A program made the translations under genes and the position numbers. Shown piece after piece: positions 23,731-32,296 of a stretch of DNA of 40,308 bases. The stretch is taken from positions 1-40,308 of the forward strand of contig JAFGOY010000036.1 in the NCBI GenBank assembly GCA_016926255.1. Direction: 5' to 3'. This DNA is from Anaerolineae bacterium (GTDB lineage Bacteria > Chloroflexota > Anaerolineae > Aggregatilineales > UBA3940). Below the pieces are notes generated by a model that ran no database searches, was not told the origin of the DNA, and worked only from the letters and a program-made list of their open reading frames with translations. Every line of letters starts with the position of its first letter. The stretch's first letter is position 1.

Positions 23731-25188
23731 TTAGAGTTCAGGCACCCTGGTATGCCAGTCGGTCGACTGCTCGTAGGCATACGCCGTATGCAGGATGGTC
23801 TCCTCGCCAAAGGCCGGGCCGAGCAGTTGCAGTCCCACCGGAAGATCGTCAGCATCGAAGCCACAGGGCACCGAAATCCCGCAAATCCCCGCAAGATTGA
23901 CGGCCAGCGACAGCACATCAGACAGGTACATTTGCAGCGGATCGTCGACACGCTCGCCGATCTTGAAGGCGGTGGTCGGCGAAACCGGGCAGGCGATCAC
24001 GTCGACTTCTTCGAAGGCCCGGTCGTAGTCCTGCTTGATCAGCGTGCGGACTTTCTGCGCCTTGAGATAGTAGGCGTCATAATACCCGGTCGATAGGGCA
24101 TATGTACCCAGCATGATACGGCGCTTCACTTCCGGGCCAAAGCCTTCGCCGCGTGTCTGCTTGTAGGTGTCCCACATCGATCCGGCGCTGATGCGCGGTC
24201 CGTAGCGCTGGCCTTCGAAACGGGCCAGGTTGGCCGAGGCTTCCGCAGGGGCGATCAGATAATAAACCGGCAAAGCCATATCAGTATGGGGCAGGCTGAT
24301 TTCCTTCACCTCTGCGCCAAGCGCCACCATCTGGTCGATGGCTGCCCGGACGATCTTCTCGACGGCAGGCTGCATCCCCTCGATAAAATATTCTTTTGGA
24401 ACGCCCACCCGCACGCCCTTCAAATCGGGGGTGAGCGCCGCCGTGTAATCGGGCACCGGCAGATTCATCGAAGTCGAGTCCTGCGGATCGTACCCGGTGA
24501 TGACGTTCAGGATCAGGGCGACATCCTCGACCGTCCGGGCGAAGGGGCCGATCTGGTCGAGCGAGGAGGCGTAGGCGACCAGTCCGTAGCGCGAGACGCG
24601 CCCATAGCTCGGCTTGAGGCCCACGCAGCCGCACAGCGAAGCAGGCTGCCGGATGCTGCCGCCGGTATCGGTGCCCAGCGCGCCGGGGGCCAACCGGCCA
24701 GCTACAGCAGCGGCGCTGCCCCCACTCGATCCGCCCGGCACGCGCTCGATATCCCAGGGGTTGTGGGTGACCTGGTAAGCCGAGTTCTCGGTCGATGACC
24801 CCATCGCAAACTCGTCACAGTTGGTCTTGCCGAGCATCACCGCGCCTGCCGCATCCAGATTCTCGATGGCACGCGCCGAATAGGGCGGACGGTAGCCTTC
24901 GAGTATCTTCGATCCGCAGGTGGTCTGGATGCCTTTCGTGCAGAGCACGTCTTTATAAGCCAGCGGCACACCCAGGAGCGGATTGTGCTCGCCCTTCGCG
25001 AGTCGCTGGTCAGCCTGCTGCGCCTGGGCCAGCGCTTGATCGGCGGTGACCGTCAGAAACGCCTGAAGAGTATCATCGATCCCGGCAATCCGATCCAGGT
25101 AAGCCTGGGTGAGGTCGACGGACGTAATCTCCCCCGCTTGAAGTAGCGACTGTGCATCTTTTATTGTCAGATCGGTGAGATTGATCAT
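23731..25188 (-). CDS. gatA: Asp/Glu-tRNA amidotransferase subunit A
   Basis: 485 residues, amidase-signature family. The Ser-cisSer-Lys triad sits at the canonical GatA positions: Lys79 ([12 protein letters not shown]), Ser154 ([14 protein letters not shown]) and Ser178 ([16 protein letters not shown]). GatA liberates ammonia from glutamine for GatB to amidate Glu-tRNA(Gln) and/or Asp-tRNA(Asn). Further family marks are [18 protein letters not shown] and the [20 protein letters not shown] stretch. It follows gatC by 4 bases. gatB is not adjacent and must lie elsewhere. Confidence 0.95.
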   Translation of the reverse strand: MINLTDLTIKDAQSLLQAGEITSVDLTQAYLDRIAGIDDTLQAFLTVTADQALAQAQQADQRLAKGEHNPLLGVPLAYKDVLCTKGIQTTCGSKILEGYRPPYSARAIENLDAAGAVMLGKTNCDEFAMGSSTENSAYQVTHNPWDIERVPGGSSGGSAAAVAGRLAPGALGTDTGGSIRQPASLCGCVGLKPSYGRVSRYGLVAYASSLDQIGPFARTVEDVALILNVITGYDPQDSTSMNLPVPDYTAALTPDLKGVRVGVPKEYFIEGMQPAVEKIVRAAIDQMVALGAEVKEISLPHTDMALPVYYLIAPAEASANLARFEGQRYGPRISAGSMWDTYKQTRGEGFGPEVKRRIMLGTYALSTGYYDAYYLKAQKVRTLIKQDYDRAFEEVDVIACPVSPTTAFKIGERVDDPLQMYLSDVLSLAVNLAGICGISVPCGFDADDLPVGLQLLGPAFGEETILHTAYAYEQSTDWHTRVPEL

Positions 25189-25192
25189 CGGG

Positions 25193-25480
25193 TTATTCCA
25201 GTATGGTATCTACACGATACATACCGTCTTCCTGCACGGCGGCATTTTCGAGCAGTTTCTCGCGCGGCGCACCGGGCCGGGAGACATCTTCACGCAGGAC
25301 GGTATGAACGGGCAAGACGGTTGCTGTTGGCGAAATATCATCGGTATCGATCTGCTGGATGCGCTCAGCATAATCGAGGATGGACGAAAGTTGCTCGCGG
25401 TAGAGCGCCTTCTCCTCGTCAGACAAGGCCAGTTTTGCCAGTTCGGCAATATGTTCGACCTGTTCAAGGCTTAGTGTCAT
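25193..25480 (-). CDS. gatC: Asp/Glu-tRNA amidotransferase subunit C
   Basis: 95 residues. The family pattern [20 protein letters not shown] and the [11 protein letters not shown]-like [20 protein letters not shown] are diagnostic, as is the conserved [10 protein letters not shown]. GatC stabilises the GatA-GatB complex. The ATG at 25480 was chosen; the frame extends upstream to 25549 but that part reads as leader containing a TATAAT -10 element. AGGGAACAGG precedes the chosen start in the minus sense. Confidence 0.93.
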   Translation of the reverse strand: MTLSLEQVEHIAELAKLALSDEEKALYREQLSSILDYAERIQQIDTDDISPTATVLPVHTVLREDVSRPGAPREKLLENAAVQEDGMYRVDTILE

Positions 25481-25519
25481 GATCCTGTTCCCTATGAAAC
25501 TGGTGGCCCACCGCGCGGG

Positions 25520-25548
25520 ATTATAGCACGAGGAGATAAAGATGGTCA
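25520..25548 (-). promoter_or_regulatory. Promoter of gatCA
   Basis: Minus strand TGACCA (25548-25543), 17-base spacer, perfect TATAAT (25525-25520). Predicted start about 33 bases before gatC. The -35 is weak. Confidence 0.5.
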
Positions 25549-25599
25549 CTATAAATCATTGTCAAACGGTGATTTACCGGGGAAAGCTGCTCGCCCGGG

Positions 25600-25670
25600 T
25601 ATCAAAAGACCACAATCTTTGATGACCACCGGCAGTTTCGCAGATTCGTTTTGATATCAAAAGTACACAA
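25600..25670. repeat. Direct repeat with embedded palindrome, possible operator
   Basis: TATCAAAAGACCACAA (25600-25615) and TATCAAAAGTACACAA (25655-25670) match at 14 of 16 bases, 55 bases apart (about five helical turns). The second copy is part of a perfect 14-bp palindrome TTTTGATATCAAAA (25649-25662). It is centred about 90 bases before the predicted transporter transcription start, a plausible regulator site. Confidence 0.45.
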
Positions 25671-25710
25671 CCGGGTCACTTTCCTTGCAGGCTGAACCAT
25701 GTATAAATTC

Positions 25711-25740
25711 TTGACATACTGTACAAACTGGGGTTACTAT
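25711..25740 (+). promoter_or_regulatory. Promoter of the oligopeptide-type ABC operon
   Basis: TTGACA (25711-25716), 18-base spacer, TACTAT (25735-25740). Predicted start near 25747. Confidence 0.65.
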
Positions 25741-26060
25741 GAGCACTAATATACTTTCTATGGAATGTCAGTAAAAAATTTACTAAATACATTTTCGAGC
25801 GGCAACAGTCGACATTCGGATTCCCTTGCTGTCCGCAAACACCAGCAAAAATCATTCCCGGCTATAATAACTCTGGCAACCCCTTTCGATACCTGTTTTT
25901 CGACTATCGAAGGCTTGATCAACTCAAGAAAGTCTATAGGGGTTTGGTTTCAGTCATTATTTTGATGAAAGAAGAAAGGAGTGATGAGCCGAAAGAATTC
26001 GACGTCTTATGAAGGCTCAAGGCCTGAATAACCATTCACATTTTAGAGGAGAAGACATTT

Positions 26061-27617
26061 ATGCGTAAACTATCCTATGCACTGATTGGCCTGTTGATCG
26101 TCGTTCTGGTCGTCGGCTGTGCCCCTTCACAAAAAGCCGAAGATATGAAGACGGTGATCATCGGCACCACCGATGAGATATCAAGCCTGGACTACAGTGA
26201 CGCGTACGCAGTCCATGACTGGGAATTGATGCGTAACTGCAACATCGGCTTGACCAACTACAAGCCCGGTACGGCTGAGATCGTAGAAGGCGTCGCCGAC
26301 AGTTGGGACATCAGCGATGATGGCCTGACTTATACATTCCATCTGGCCGACGGCTGGAAATATCCCGATGGCTCCGCTCTCAAAGCGGAAGACTTCGTGA
26401 CCACCGTCAATCGCGCCCTGGCGCTCGAAGGTGATATCCACGGCGTGGTTGCCACCTACGTAGCAAGCGTCGAAGCCCCTGATGACAAGACGGTCGTCTT
26501 CCACCTGGTCAACCCACGTGGCGACTTCCCACAAATCGTCAGTATGGGCCCCTTCATGCCCACGAAGGCCGGCGCTTATCCGGAAGATGAACTCAACCGC
26601 TTCCCGGACAAGCTGGTCGGTGTTGGCGCGTGGCAGATCACCGAATATGACCCGGCAGAGCAGGTCGTGCTTGAGCACAACCCCAACTACAAGCTGGGTT
26701 TTTCCGATACCGCGCCTGATCGCGTCATCGTCCGCTACTTCGAAGATGCCACCGCAATGGCACTCGCTATCGAAAACGGCGAAATCGACGTTGCCTGGCG
26801 TATTCTCGGCCCGCCTGAAGTTCAGCGCCTCGAAGAAGTTGACGGTCTGACCGTTATCAACACTGGCGGTGGTGGAATCCGTTATCTGGTGCCCAACCAC
26901 GCAATGGCCCCGTTCGATGACGTGAACGTACGTAAGGCCCTGGCCGCCCTCGTCGACCGTGATGAGATCGTCGACCGCGTGATGAAGGGTACCGTTGATC
27001 CGCTCTATTCGATGGTTCCTCCAGGGTTCCTGGCTGCCAACGAAGAATTCCTCACTATGTATAACGCGCCGAACATCGAGCTGGCAGAAGAACTGCTGAC
27101 CGCCTCAGGCTACAGTGCGGACGAACCTCTCACCTTCGATCTGTGGTATCCTCCGGAACACTACGGCACGCACGCTGCCCAGATCTTCCAGGTGCTCGAA
27201 GAGCAGTTCGAAGCCACCCCAATGATCCAGGTTACGCTCCAGACTCAGGAGTGGGGCACTTACATCCATGCACTGACCGACGGCGAATACCCGATCGGCT
27301 ATCTGGGCTGGTTCTTCGACTATCCCGACACCAGCAACTACCTGGACCCGTTCGCCGATTCGGTTGCTTCCCCAAGTATGGGTATCAGCTACGCGAACGA
27401 CACGATGGACCAACTGCTGCGGGATGCCGGTGCGAGCACCGATGTCGCCGAGCGTGAACAGCTCTACACCGATGCTCAGATACTTTACGCCGAAGATGTC
27501 GTGACCATCCCGCTCACCATGGAGCCGGAACATGTCGTCCTCATCGACGCGAAAGTGTCCAGTGTCACCATTGGCCCAGCTCTGGTCTTCAACTACGAGC
27601 TGATCGAACTCAAGTAA
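26061..27617 (+). CDS. ABC transporter substrate-binding lipoprotein, family 5 (peptide/nickel type)
   Basis: 518 residues. Signal peptide with lipobox V-V-G-C (Cys20). The body fits SBP_bac_5: MKTVIIGTTDEISSLDYSDA, GVADSWDISDDGLTYTFHLADGWKYPDGSALKAEDF, ALAALVDRDEIVDRVMKGT and YLGWFFDYPDTSNYLDPF. It captures a peptide or another solute outside the cell and delivers it to the permeases encoded next. The ligand cannot be deduced. GAGGAG lies about 11 bases before the ATG. It begins a five-gene operon with two permeases and two ATPases; a cluster of hairpins separates it from the first permease and would allow it to be made in excess. Confidence 0.92.
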   Translation: MRKLSYALIGLLIVVLVVGCAPSQKAEDMKTVIIGTTDEISSLDYSDAYAVHDWELMRNCNIGLTNYKPGTAEIVEGVADSWDISDDGLTYTFHLADGWKYPDGSALKAEDFVTTVNRALALEGDIHGVVATYVASVEAPDDKTVVFHLVNPRGDFPQIVSMGPFMPTKAGAYPEDELNRFPDKLVGVGAWQITEYDPAEQVVLEHNPNYKLGFSDTAPDRVIVRYFEDATAMALAIENGEIDVAWRILGPPEVQRLEEVDGLTVINTGGGGIRYLVPNHAMAPFDDVNVRKALAALVDRDEIVDRVMKGTVDPLYSMVPPGFLAANEEFLTMYNAPNIELAEELLTASGYSADEPLTFDLWYPPEHYGTHAAQIFQVLEEQFEATPMIQVTLQTQEWGTYIHALTDGEYPIGYLGWFFDYPDTSNYLDPFADSVASPSMGISYANDTMDQLLRDAGASTDVAEREQLYTDAQILYAEDVVTIPLTMEPEHVVLIDAKVSSVTIGPALVFNYELIELK

Positions 27618-27635
27618 TCTCACTGTGCAACACTT

Positions 27636-27724
27636 AACCCTGTCGGGCTGATCGATCGCCCGGCAGGGTTACTTAATTCATGTGACCCACAAAGTGGGTC
27701 CACGATGAAGCCCATATCATGGGC
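27636..27724 (+). other. Three consecutive hairpins between SBP and permease genes
   Basis: AACCCTGTCGGGC (27636-27648) / GCCCGGCAGGGTT (27658-27670), then GACCCAC-AAA-GTGGGTC (27684-27700), then GCCCAT-ATC-ATGGGC (27710-27724). None is followed by a convincing T run, so together they look like an mRNA-stabilising or partial-termination element rather than a full stop. Confidence 0.6.
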
Positions 27725-27784
27725 CAAACATATTGTGGTCCGACTATGTTGTCAGCCACACCATTTGACAGGAAAGCATCCGCT

Positions 27785-28888
27785 ATGCACATCTCCCCAT
27801 TAACCGGTATCTGCGCCAGTTCCCTCGGCGTTGCCCTGTTATTGATCGTCTATGCCTTCGTCCGGGGGAGTAAGGGGCTACGCAGTTATATCGTGACCCG
27901 TGTCCTGCTTACGCTGCCGATGGTCTTGATTCTCGTATCCGTCATCTTCTTTGTGATGAGGGTGATCCCCGGCGACCCGGTGACCAGCGAGCTTGGCCCG
28001 CGCGGAACCCCCCAGGCAAAGGAACGTATGCGGGAACAGTTGGGCCTGAACGACCCAATCATGGTGCAGTATGTCAAATACCTGGGGCGCGTCGTTCGCC
28101 TCGACCTGGGTACTTCCCTGGTTCAGGGCAATCGCCCGATTGTCGACGAATTGAGCGAGCGTCTACCGGCCACGCTTGAGCTGGTTGTCCCGGCGATGGT
28201 GGTAGCGGTCGGTTTTGGTGTGCTTTCGGGAACATTTGCCGCCGACAGGCGAAAACGGCCCTCCGATTACGGGCTGAGGCTTTTCAGTATTACCGTCTAC
28301 TCGATGCCGATCTTCTGGCTGGGCCTCATTTTACAAGTCATTTTCGGAGTGGGATTGGGGATCATGCCTGTGGCGGGGCGAATAGATGCCATCGTCAACA
28401 CGACATTGGATCGATACACCAACCTGCTCGTCGTCGACTCGATCATCACCGGGAACTGGGCGGCGCTTGGCAGTTCACTGCATCACCTTGTCCTGCCCGT
28501 GCTAACATTGGGACTGGCTCTGACGGGCGTCTTTGTCCGCATCAGCCGGATCAACGTAATCGAGTCACTGGTGGAAGACTACATACTGGCTGCCCGCGCA
28601 CGCGGCATCCGCGAACGGGTGGTCGTCTACCGCCACGCGCTGCTCAACGCCCTGATCCCGATCGTCACACTGATCGGCTTGCAGTTTTCCGTGCTGCTGG
28701 CCGGGGCTGTGCTGACCGAGACGACCTTTAGCTGGCCCGGAATGGGTCTCTACCTGGTCGAACGGATCGGTCAGCGCGATTACACCGCCGTGCAGGGGGT
28801 GATCACCGTATTTGCGATGTCGGTAGCGATCATCAGCCTGCTGACCGATATCATCTACGCGTTCCTCGACCCACGCGTGCGCTATTAA
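27785..28888 (+). CDS. ABC transporter permease, DppB/OppB type
   Basis: 367 residues. The DppB core starts at about residue 35: YIVTRVLLTLPMVLILVSVIFFVMRVIPGDPVTSELGPRG. The EAA-type cytoplasmic loop is VEDYILAARARGIRERVVVYRHALLNALIPIVT, and the C-terminus (DIIYAFLDPRVRY) is classical. Unusually, an extra hydrophobic segment (about residues 8-27, GICASSLGVALLLIVYAFVRG) precedes the normal first helix. The ATG at 27785 has AGGAAA 9 bases upstream; ATGs at 27719 and 27746 are less likely because they lie in or near the hairpin region. It pairs with the DppC-type gene 33 bases downstream. Confidence 0.88.
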   Translation: MHISPLTGICASSLGVALLLIVYAFVRGSKGLRSYIVTRVLLTLPMVLILVSVIFFVMRVIPGDPVTSELGPRGTPQAKERMREQLGLNDPIMVQYVKYLGRVVRLDLGTSLVQGNRPIVDELSERLPATLELVVPAMVVAVGFGVLSGTFAADRRKRPSDYGLRLFSITVYSMPIFWLGLILQVIFGVGLGIMPVAGRIDAIVNTTLDRYTNLLVVDSIITGNWAALGSSLHHLVLPVLTLGLALTGVFVRISRINVIESLVEDYILAARARGIRERVVVYRHALLNALIPIVTLIGLQFSVLLAGAVLTETTFSWPGMGLYLVERIGQRDYTAVQGVITVFAMSVAIISLLTDIIYAFLDPRVRY

Positions 28889-28921
28889 TTGAATGCTGCT
28901 TACTCATAGAAACTGATAAAT

Positions 28922-30175
28922 ATGACATCCACCGAACAAATCCCTATCGAAGATATTCCACAATGGCAAAAAGACCTGGATCAGGCCGGTTTCGTCAGAC
29001 GATTCCTGCTTGGCCGCCGCTGGTTTGGAGCTGACTGGTGGTTCGCCGTGATCAGCGGCGTGCTGCTCATATTCGTTTTCAGCATGGCGATCTTCCCCGG
29101 GCTTTATGCTCCCTTCGACCCACGCCAGGAAGTAGGCCCAGGGCAGCTTGCCCCCGGACAGATTCCCCCCACGTTTGTCCTGGTTGGGGAATCGGGCGGC
29201 GCGACCGAACTCGACGACCTGATCGGCGAAGATGTACGGATCGGCATTGTGATCGGGAGCGAGTCGGCCCAGGTTATGCGCGAGGTGGCCGAACAGCGGG
29301 AAGAAGAACTGAAGGCCGAGGGCCAGAATGTCATGCTGCGGCCCCGACCGGAGCGCTATGGGACTATCGAAGAGGCACTGGAAGGGCTGTCGAACGGCGA
29401 AGTTCCCGCCGTGATCGGCCTGAAAGACGAGATCGAACCGCTGCTCGTCAGCTATCCTGACCTGGTCATCGGCGAAGCATTGAGCGGCAACATCCAGAAG
29501 CCGTTTTTACTGGGAACCAACCAGATTGGACAGGACGTGCTCAGCCGGGTGATCTGGGGCACGCGGATCGCGCTGCTGGTCAGTTTTTCGGCAGCGCTGT
29601 TCTCACTCTTTGTCGGCGTCCCCCTGGGACTGATCGCCGGATTCTGGAGCGGCGGGCTTGAACGTGTCCTGACACTGGTCATGGACAGCCTGTATTCGTT
29701 CCCCGGTCTGATCCTGGCGATTGCGATCACCTCGGTGCTTGGGCCAGGGATCATGAACGTCATTGTCGCGATTGCTGTTCTTTACGTCCCAACCTACTAC
29801 CGGATCGTGCGCGGACAGACACTGGCCGTGAAGGAGGAATTATATGTCGAGGCTGCCTGGAGCCTGGGAGCGAGACCGTTCGCAATCCTGACGCGCTATA
29901 TTTTCCCCAACGTCATCCCGTCGATTGTCGTGATTTTCTCGGTCAATGTCGCCGATGCCATCCTTACCGAGGCGGGATTGAGTTTCATCGGCCTGGGTCT
30001 GCCGCCCGACACGCCGGACTGGGGGATTGATCTGGCCTCCGGGCAGAACTATATGCGCCAGGCCTGGTGGCTGATCACCTTCCCTGGCCTGATGGTGATG
30101 TTCGTAACGCTCGGTTTCAGTATGCTGGGCGAGAGCCTGAGCGAAATTCTGAACCCACGATTGACGGAGAACTGA
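28922..30175 (+). CDS. ABC transporter permease, DppC/OppC type, with a large extracytoplasmic insertion
   Basis: 417 residues; usual DppC proteins are about 280-320. The first helix (about 40-60) is followed by the normal LYAPFDPRQ, but the loop to the second helix (LLGTNQIGQDVLSRVIWGTRIALLV, from about 197) contains about 110 extra residues (83-192). That segment reads TELDDLIGEDVRIGIVIGSE, then YGTIEEALEGLSNGEVPAVIGL and YPDLVIGEALS, the pattern of the second lobe of SBP_bac_3 solute-binding proteins. The rest is standard: EAA loop AAWSLGARPFAILTRYIFPNVIPS and ending LSEILNPRL. DppD follows after 5 bases. Confidence 0.88.
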   Translation: MTSTEQIPIEDIPQWQKDLDQAGFVRRFLLGRRWFGADWWFAVISGVLLIFVFSMAIFPGLYAPFDPRQEVGPGQLAPGQIPPTFVLVGESGGATELDDLIGEDVRIGIVIGSESAQVMREVAEQREEELKAEGQNVMLRPRPERYGTIEEALEGLSNGEVPAVIGLKDEIEPLLVSYPDLVIGEALSGNIQKPFLLGTNQIGQDVLSRVIWGTRIALLVSFSAALFSLFVGVPLGLIAGFWSGGLERVLTLVMDSLYSFPGLILAIAITSVLGPGIMNVIVAIAVLYVPTYYRIVRGQTLAVKEELYVEAAWSLGARPFAILTRYIFPNVIPSIVVIFSVNVADAILTEAGLSFIGLGLPPDTPDWGIDLASGQNYMRQAWWLITFPGLMVMFVTLGFSMLGESLSEILNPRLTEN

Positions 30176-30180
30176 CCATC

Positions 30181-31185
30181 ATGGCAAACAACACCTTACT
30201 CAACATCGAAAACCTGTCTGTAGAATACAAGACACGCATGGGATGGGTCAGCGCCGTAGACGACGTCTCGATGGAGATCAGGCAGGGCGAAATCCTGGGA
30301 TTGGTCGGTGAGAGCGGCTGCGGGAAAAGCACCCTGGGTAAAGCCCTCCTGCGAATCAACCCACCCTCAGCCCGGATATCCGGCCATTTGTGGTTTCATG
30401 GCGAAGACCTGATGACCCTCGACGACGAAGCGATGCGTCAAATCCGGGGACAGCGCATCAGCATGATCTTCCAGGACCCGATGACTTCACTCAACCCGAT
30501 CCAGCGAATGGGTGATCACCTGATCGAAACAATCCTGACCCACGAGCCGGAGGTCGGCAAAGAGGAAGCCCGCGAACGGGCGGCGGCACTCGTCGACCGG
30601 CTGGGCATCTCGTCGAACCGGCTGGACGACTACCCACACCAGCTTTCGGGGGGAATGCGCCAGCGGGTAATGATCGGACTGGCGCTGGCGCTCAACGCTG
30701 ACCTGATCGTCGCCGACGAAGCGACCACCTCGCTTGACGTGATCGTCGAGGCGCAGTTCGTCGAACTATTGAAAGAACTGCGGGATGAGTTCAACCTCAC
30801 GATTCTGCTGATCACTCACAATATCGGGCTGGTCGCCGAGATTTCTGACCGGGTGGCGGTGATGTATGCCGGTAGAATGGCCGAACTCTCCGACGCGCGA
30901 AGCGTCTTCAAAGAAACACTGCATCCTTATACTCAGGGATTGTTGAAAGCCGTTCCCAATATCCAGATCGACGACGATGAAGAACTCTACATGATGGGCG
31001 GCTCCCCGCCCGACCTGGTCGAGCCGCCGATGGGCTGCCGCTACCACCCGCGCTGTCCGAAAGTCATGCCGGTCTGCGCAGCAGAACCCTCACATTTTCT
31101 GGAGTCAAAACCCGATCATTTCGTGAACTGCTGGCTGTATGAAGACATCCCGGCGGAGTACGCGGACAAGGAACTTAGCGAATGA
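30181..31185 (+). CDS. ABC transporter ATP-binding protein, DppD/OppD type
   Basis: 334 residues. Walker A GESGCGKST (43-51), Q-loop region FQDPMTSLNP, signature LSGGMRQRV, Walker B LIVADEATTSLDV, H-loop ITHN. The C-terminal oligopeptide/dipeptide domain carries GCRYHPRCPKVMPVC, a cysteine region often associated with an Fe-S site in this family. DEATTSLDV replaces the common DEPTTALDV. The ATG at 30181 was chosen: a longer frame begins inside the upstream permease, but GGAGA precedes this ATG and the protein then starts at the family position. It overlaps the next ATPase by 4 bases. Confidence 0.93.
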   Translation: MANNTLLNIENLSVEYKTRMGWVSAVDDVSMEIRQGEILGLVGESGCGKSTLGKALLRINPPSARISGHLWFHGEDLMTLDDEAMRQIRGQRISMIFQDPMTSLNPIQRMGDHLIETILTHEPEVGKEEARERAAALVDRLGISSNRLDDYPHQLSGGMRQRVMIGLALALNADLIVADEATTSLDVIVEAQFVELLKELRDEFNLTILLITHNIGLVAEISDRVAVMYAGRMAELSDARSVFKETLHPYTQGLLKAVPNIQIDDDEELYMMGGSPPDLVEPPMGCRYHPRCPKVMPVCAAEPSHFLESKPDHFVNCWLYEDIPAEYADKELSE

Positions 31186-32216
31186 GCGATCAGAATCACG
31201 ACGTTTTGGTACAGGTCAAAGGACTGACAAAACACTATCCAATACAACAGGATTTCATCTCACGGTTGCTGTCAGCCGAAGAAGCGAAAAAGGTGCGTGC
31301 GGTCGACGGAGTTGAATTCGACATCCGGCGGGGCGAAGTGTTCGGGCTGGCCGGAGAAAGTGGCAGCGGCAAAACAACCGTCGGACGGCTGGTGCTGCGC
31401 CTGACAGACCCAACAGAGGGCGACATTATTTTCGACGGGGTTAACATCGCTCGGTTATCAAATGAAGATATGCGCCAGATGCGCGCCCGTATGCAGATCA
31501 TCTTCCAGGATCCGTTTGCCTCGCTGAACCCGCGCATGCGGATCGGTGACGGGATCGGGCATGGTGTAAAAATCCACTCCGACGCCACCGCCACCGAACG
31601 AAGGACGGTTGTCGAAACGATGATGGAATATGTCGGGCTGACCCCCGCCAAACTTTACTACGAGAAATACCCACACCAGTTGTCGGGCGGACAGCGCCAG
31701 CGAGCGGTCATCGCCCGCGCGCTCGTCACCCGGCCAGAGCTGGTCGTCGCTGACGAGCCGATTGCGATGGCCGATGTCTCGGTGCGCGCCCTGCTGCTCG
31801 AATTGATGATCAGGCTGAAGGAAGATTTCAATCTGACCTACCTGTTCATCACCCATGACCTGGCAACCGCCAAGTACATCTGTGACCGGATCGGCATCAT
31901 GTACCTGGGCAAGCTCGTCGAAGTGGGCGATCTCCGGGATGTCTATACCCATCCCAGCCACCCTTATACCGACGCGCTGCTGGAAGCCGTCCCGGTGCCC
32001 GACCCCGAATCCAGGCACGAGAAGCCGCTGCCAAAGGGTGAAATCCCTAACCCAATCGATCCCCCTTCGGGCTGCCGGTTCCACCCTCGCTGCCCGTTGG
32101 CAGTGGATGTCTGCTCGGAGATCGAACCCGAATTACGCCCGGTAGAGGGCAGCACAGGTCACCTGGCCGCCTGCCATCTGACCACCGGGGATTACCGGCA
32201 TCTGGCACCTAAATAA
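31182..32216 (+). CDS. ABC transporter ATP-binding protein, DppF/OppF type
   Basis: 344 residues. Walker A GESGSGKTT (58-66), Q-loop FQDPFASLNP, signature LSGGQRQRA, Walker B LVVADEPIAMADVSVRA, H-loop ITHDLATAKYICDR. The C-terminal domain has GCRFHPRCPLAVDVC. The D-loop reads AMADVS rather than SALDVS; related transporters of archaea and Thermotoga-like bacteria show M-x-D forms, so activity is probably kept. It forms a heterodimer with the preceding DppD-type ATPase. It is the last gene of the operon and is closed by the terminator at 32239. Confidence 0.92.
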   Translation: MSDQNHDVLVQVKGLTKHYPIQQDFISRLLSAEEAKKVRAVDGVEFDIRRGEVFGLAGESGSGKTTVGRLVLRLTDPTEGDIIFDGVNIARLSNEDMRQMRARMQIIFQDPFASLNPRMRIGDGIGHGVKIHSDATATERRTVVETMMEYVGLTPAKLYYEKYPHQLSGGQRQRAVIARALVTRPELVVADEPIAMADVSVRALLLELMIRLKEDFNLTYLFITHDLATAKYICDRIGIMYLGKLVEVGDLRDVYTHPSHPYTDALLEAVPVPDPESRHEKPLPKGEIPNPIDPPSGCRFHPRCPLAVDVCSEIEPELRPVEGSTGHLAACHLTTGDYRHLAPK

Positions 32217-32238
32217 ACCCAAACTGTCCCGGCAAACG

Positions 32239-32270
32239 AGAAGCACCCGGTGTTCCGGGTGCTTCTTTTT
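32239..32270 (+). terminator. Terminator of the ABC transporter operon
   Basis: A 12-bp stem AGAAGCACCCGG (32239-32250) / CCGGGTGCTTCT (32255-32266), 4-base loop, followed by TTTTTA. It may also stop the convergent surface-protein transcript. Confidence 0.9.
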
Positions 32271-32296
32271 TATTCACGTGGGAGTTATTCTGTCTT

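Larger units (their letters stand above)
25481..26060. other. 580-base intergenic region upstream of the ABC transporter
   Basis: It holds the gatCA promoter, a direct repeat with an embedded palindrome (25600-25670) and a strong plus-strand promoter (25711-25740), leaving a leader of about 310 bases. In the leader, CCTTTCGATA (25882-25891) pairs with TATCGAAGG (25905-25913) and GAGCC/GGCTC (25986-25990/26014-26018) can pair. Two overlapping tiny frames, 25965-26012 and 25984-26031, precede the transporter; AAAGGAG sits at 25975-25981, only 2 bases before the second ATG, so translation is doubtful. A TATAAT at 25863 has no matching -35. No known riboswitch was recognised. Confidence 0.6.

Noticed and set aside
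25863-25868. Perfect TATAAT in the ABC operon leader
   Set aside because: No -35-like hexamer at 15-19 bases upstream and no TG extension.
25765-25965. 66-codon frame in the ABC operon leader
   Set aside because: No ribosome binding site, no recognisable features, and it ends well before the SBP; more likely untranslated leader.
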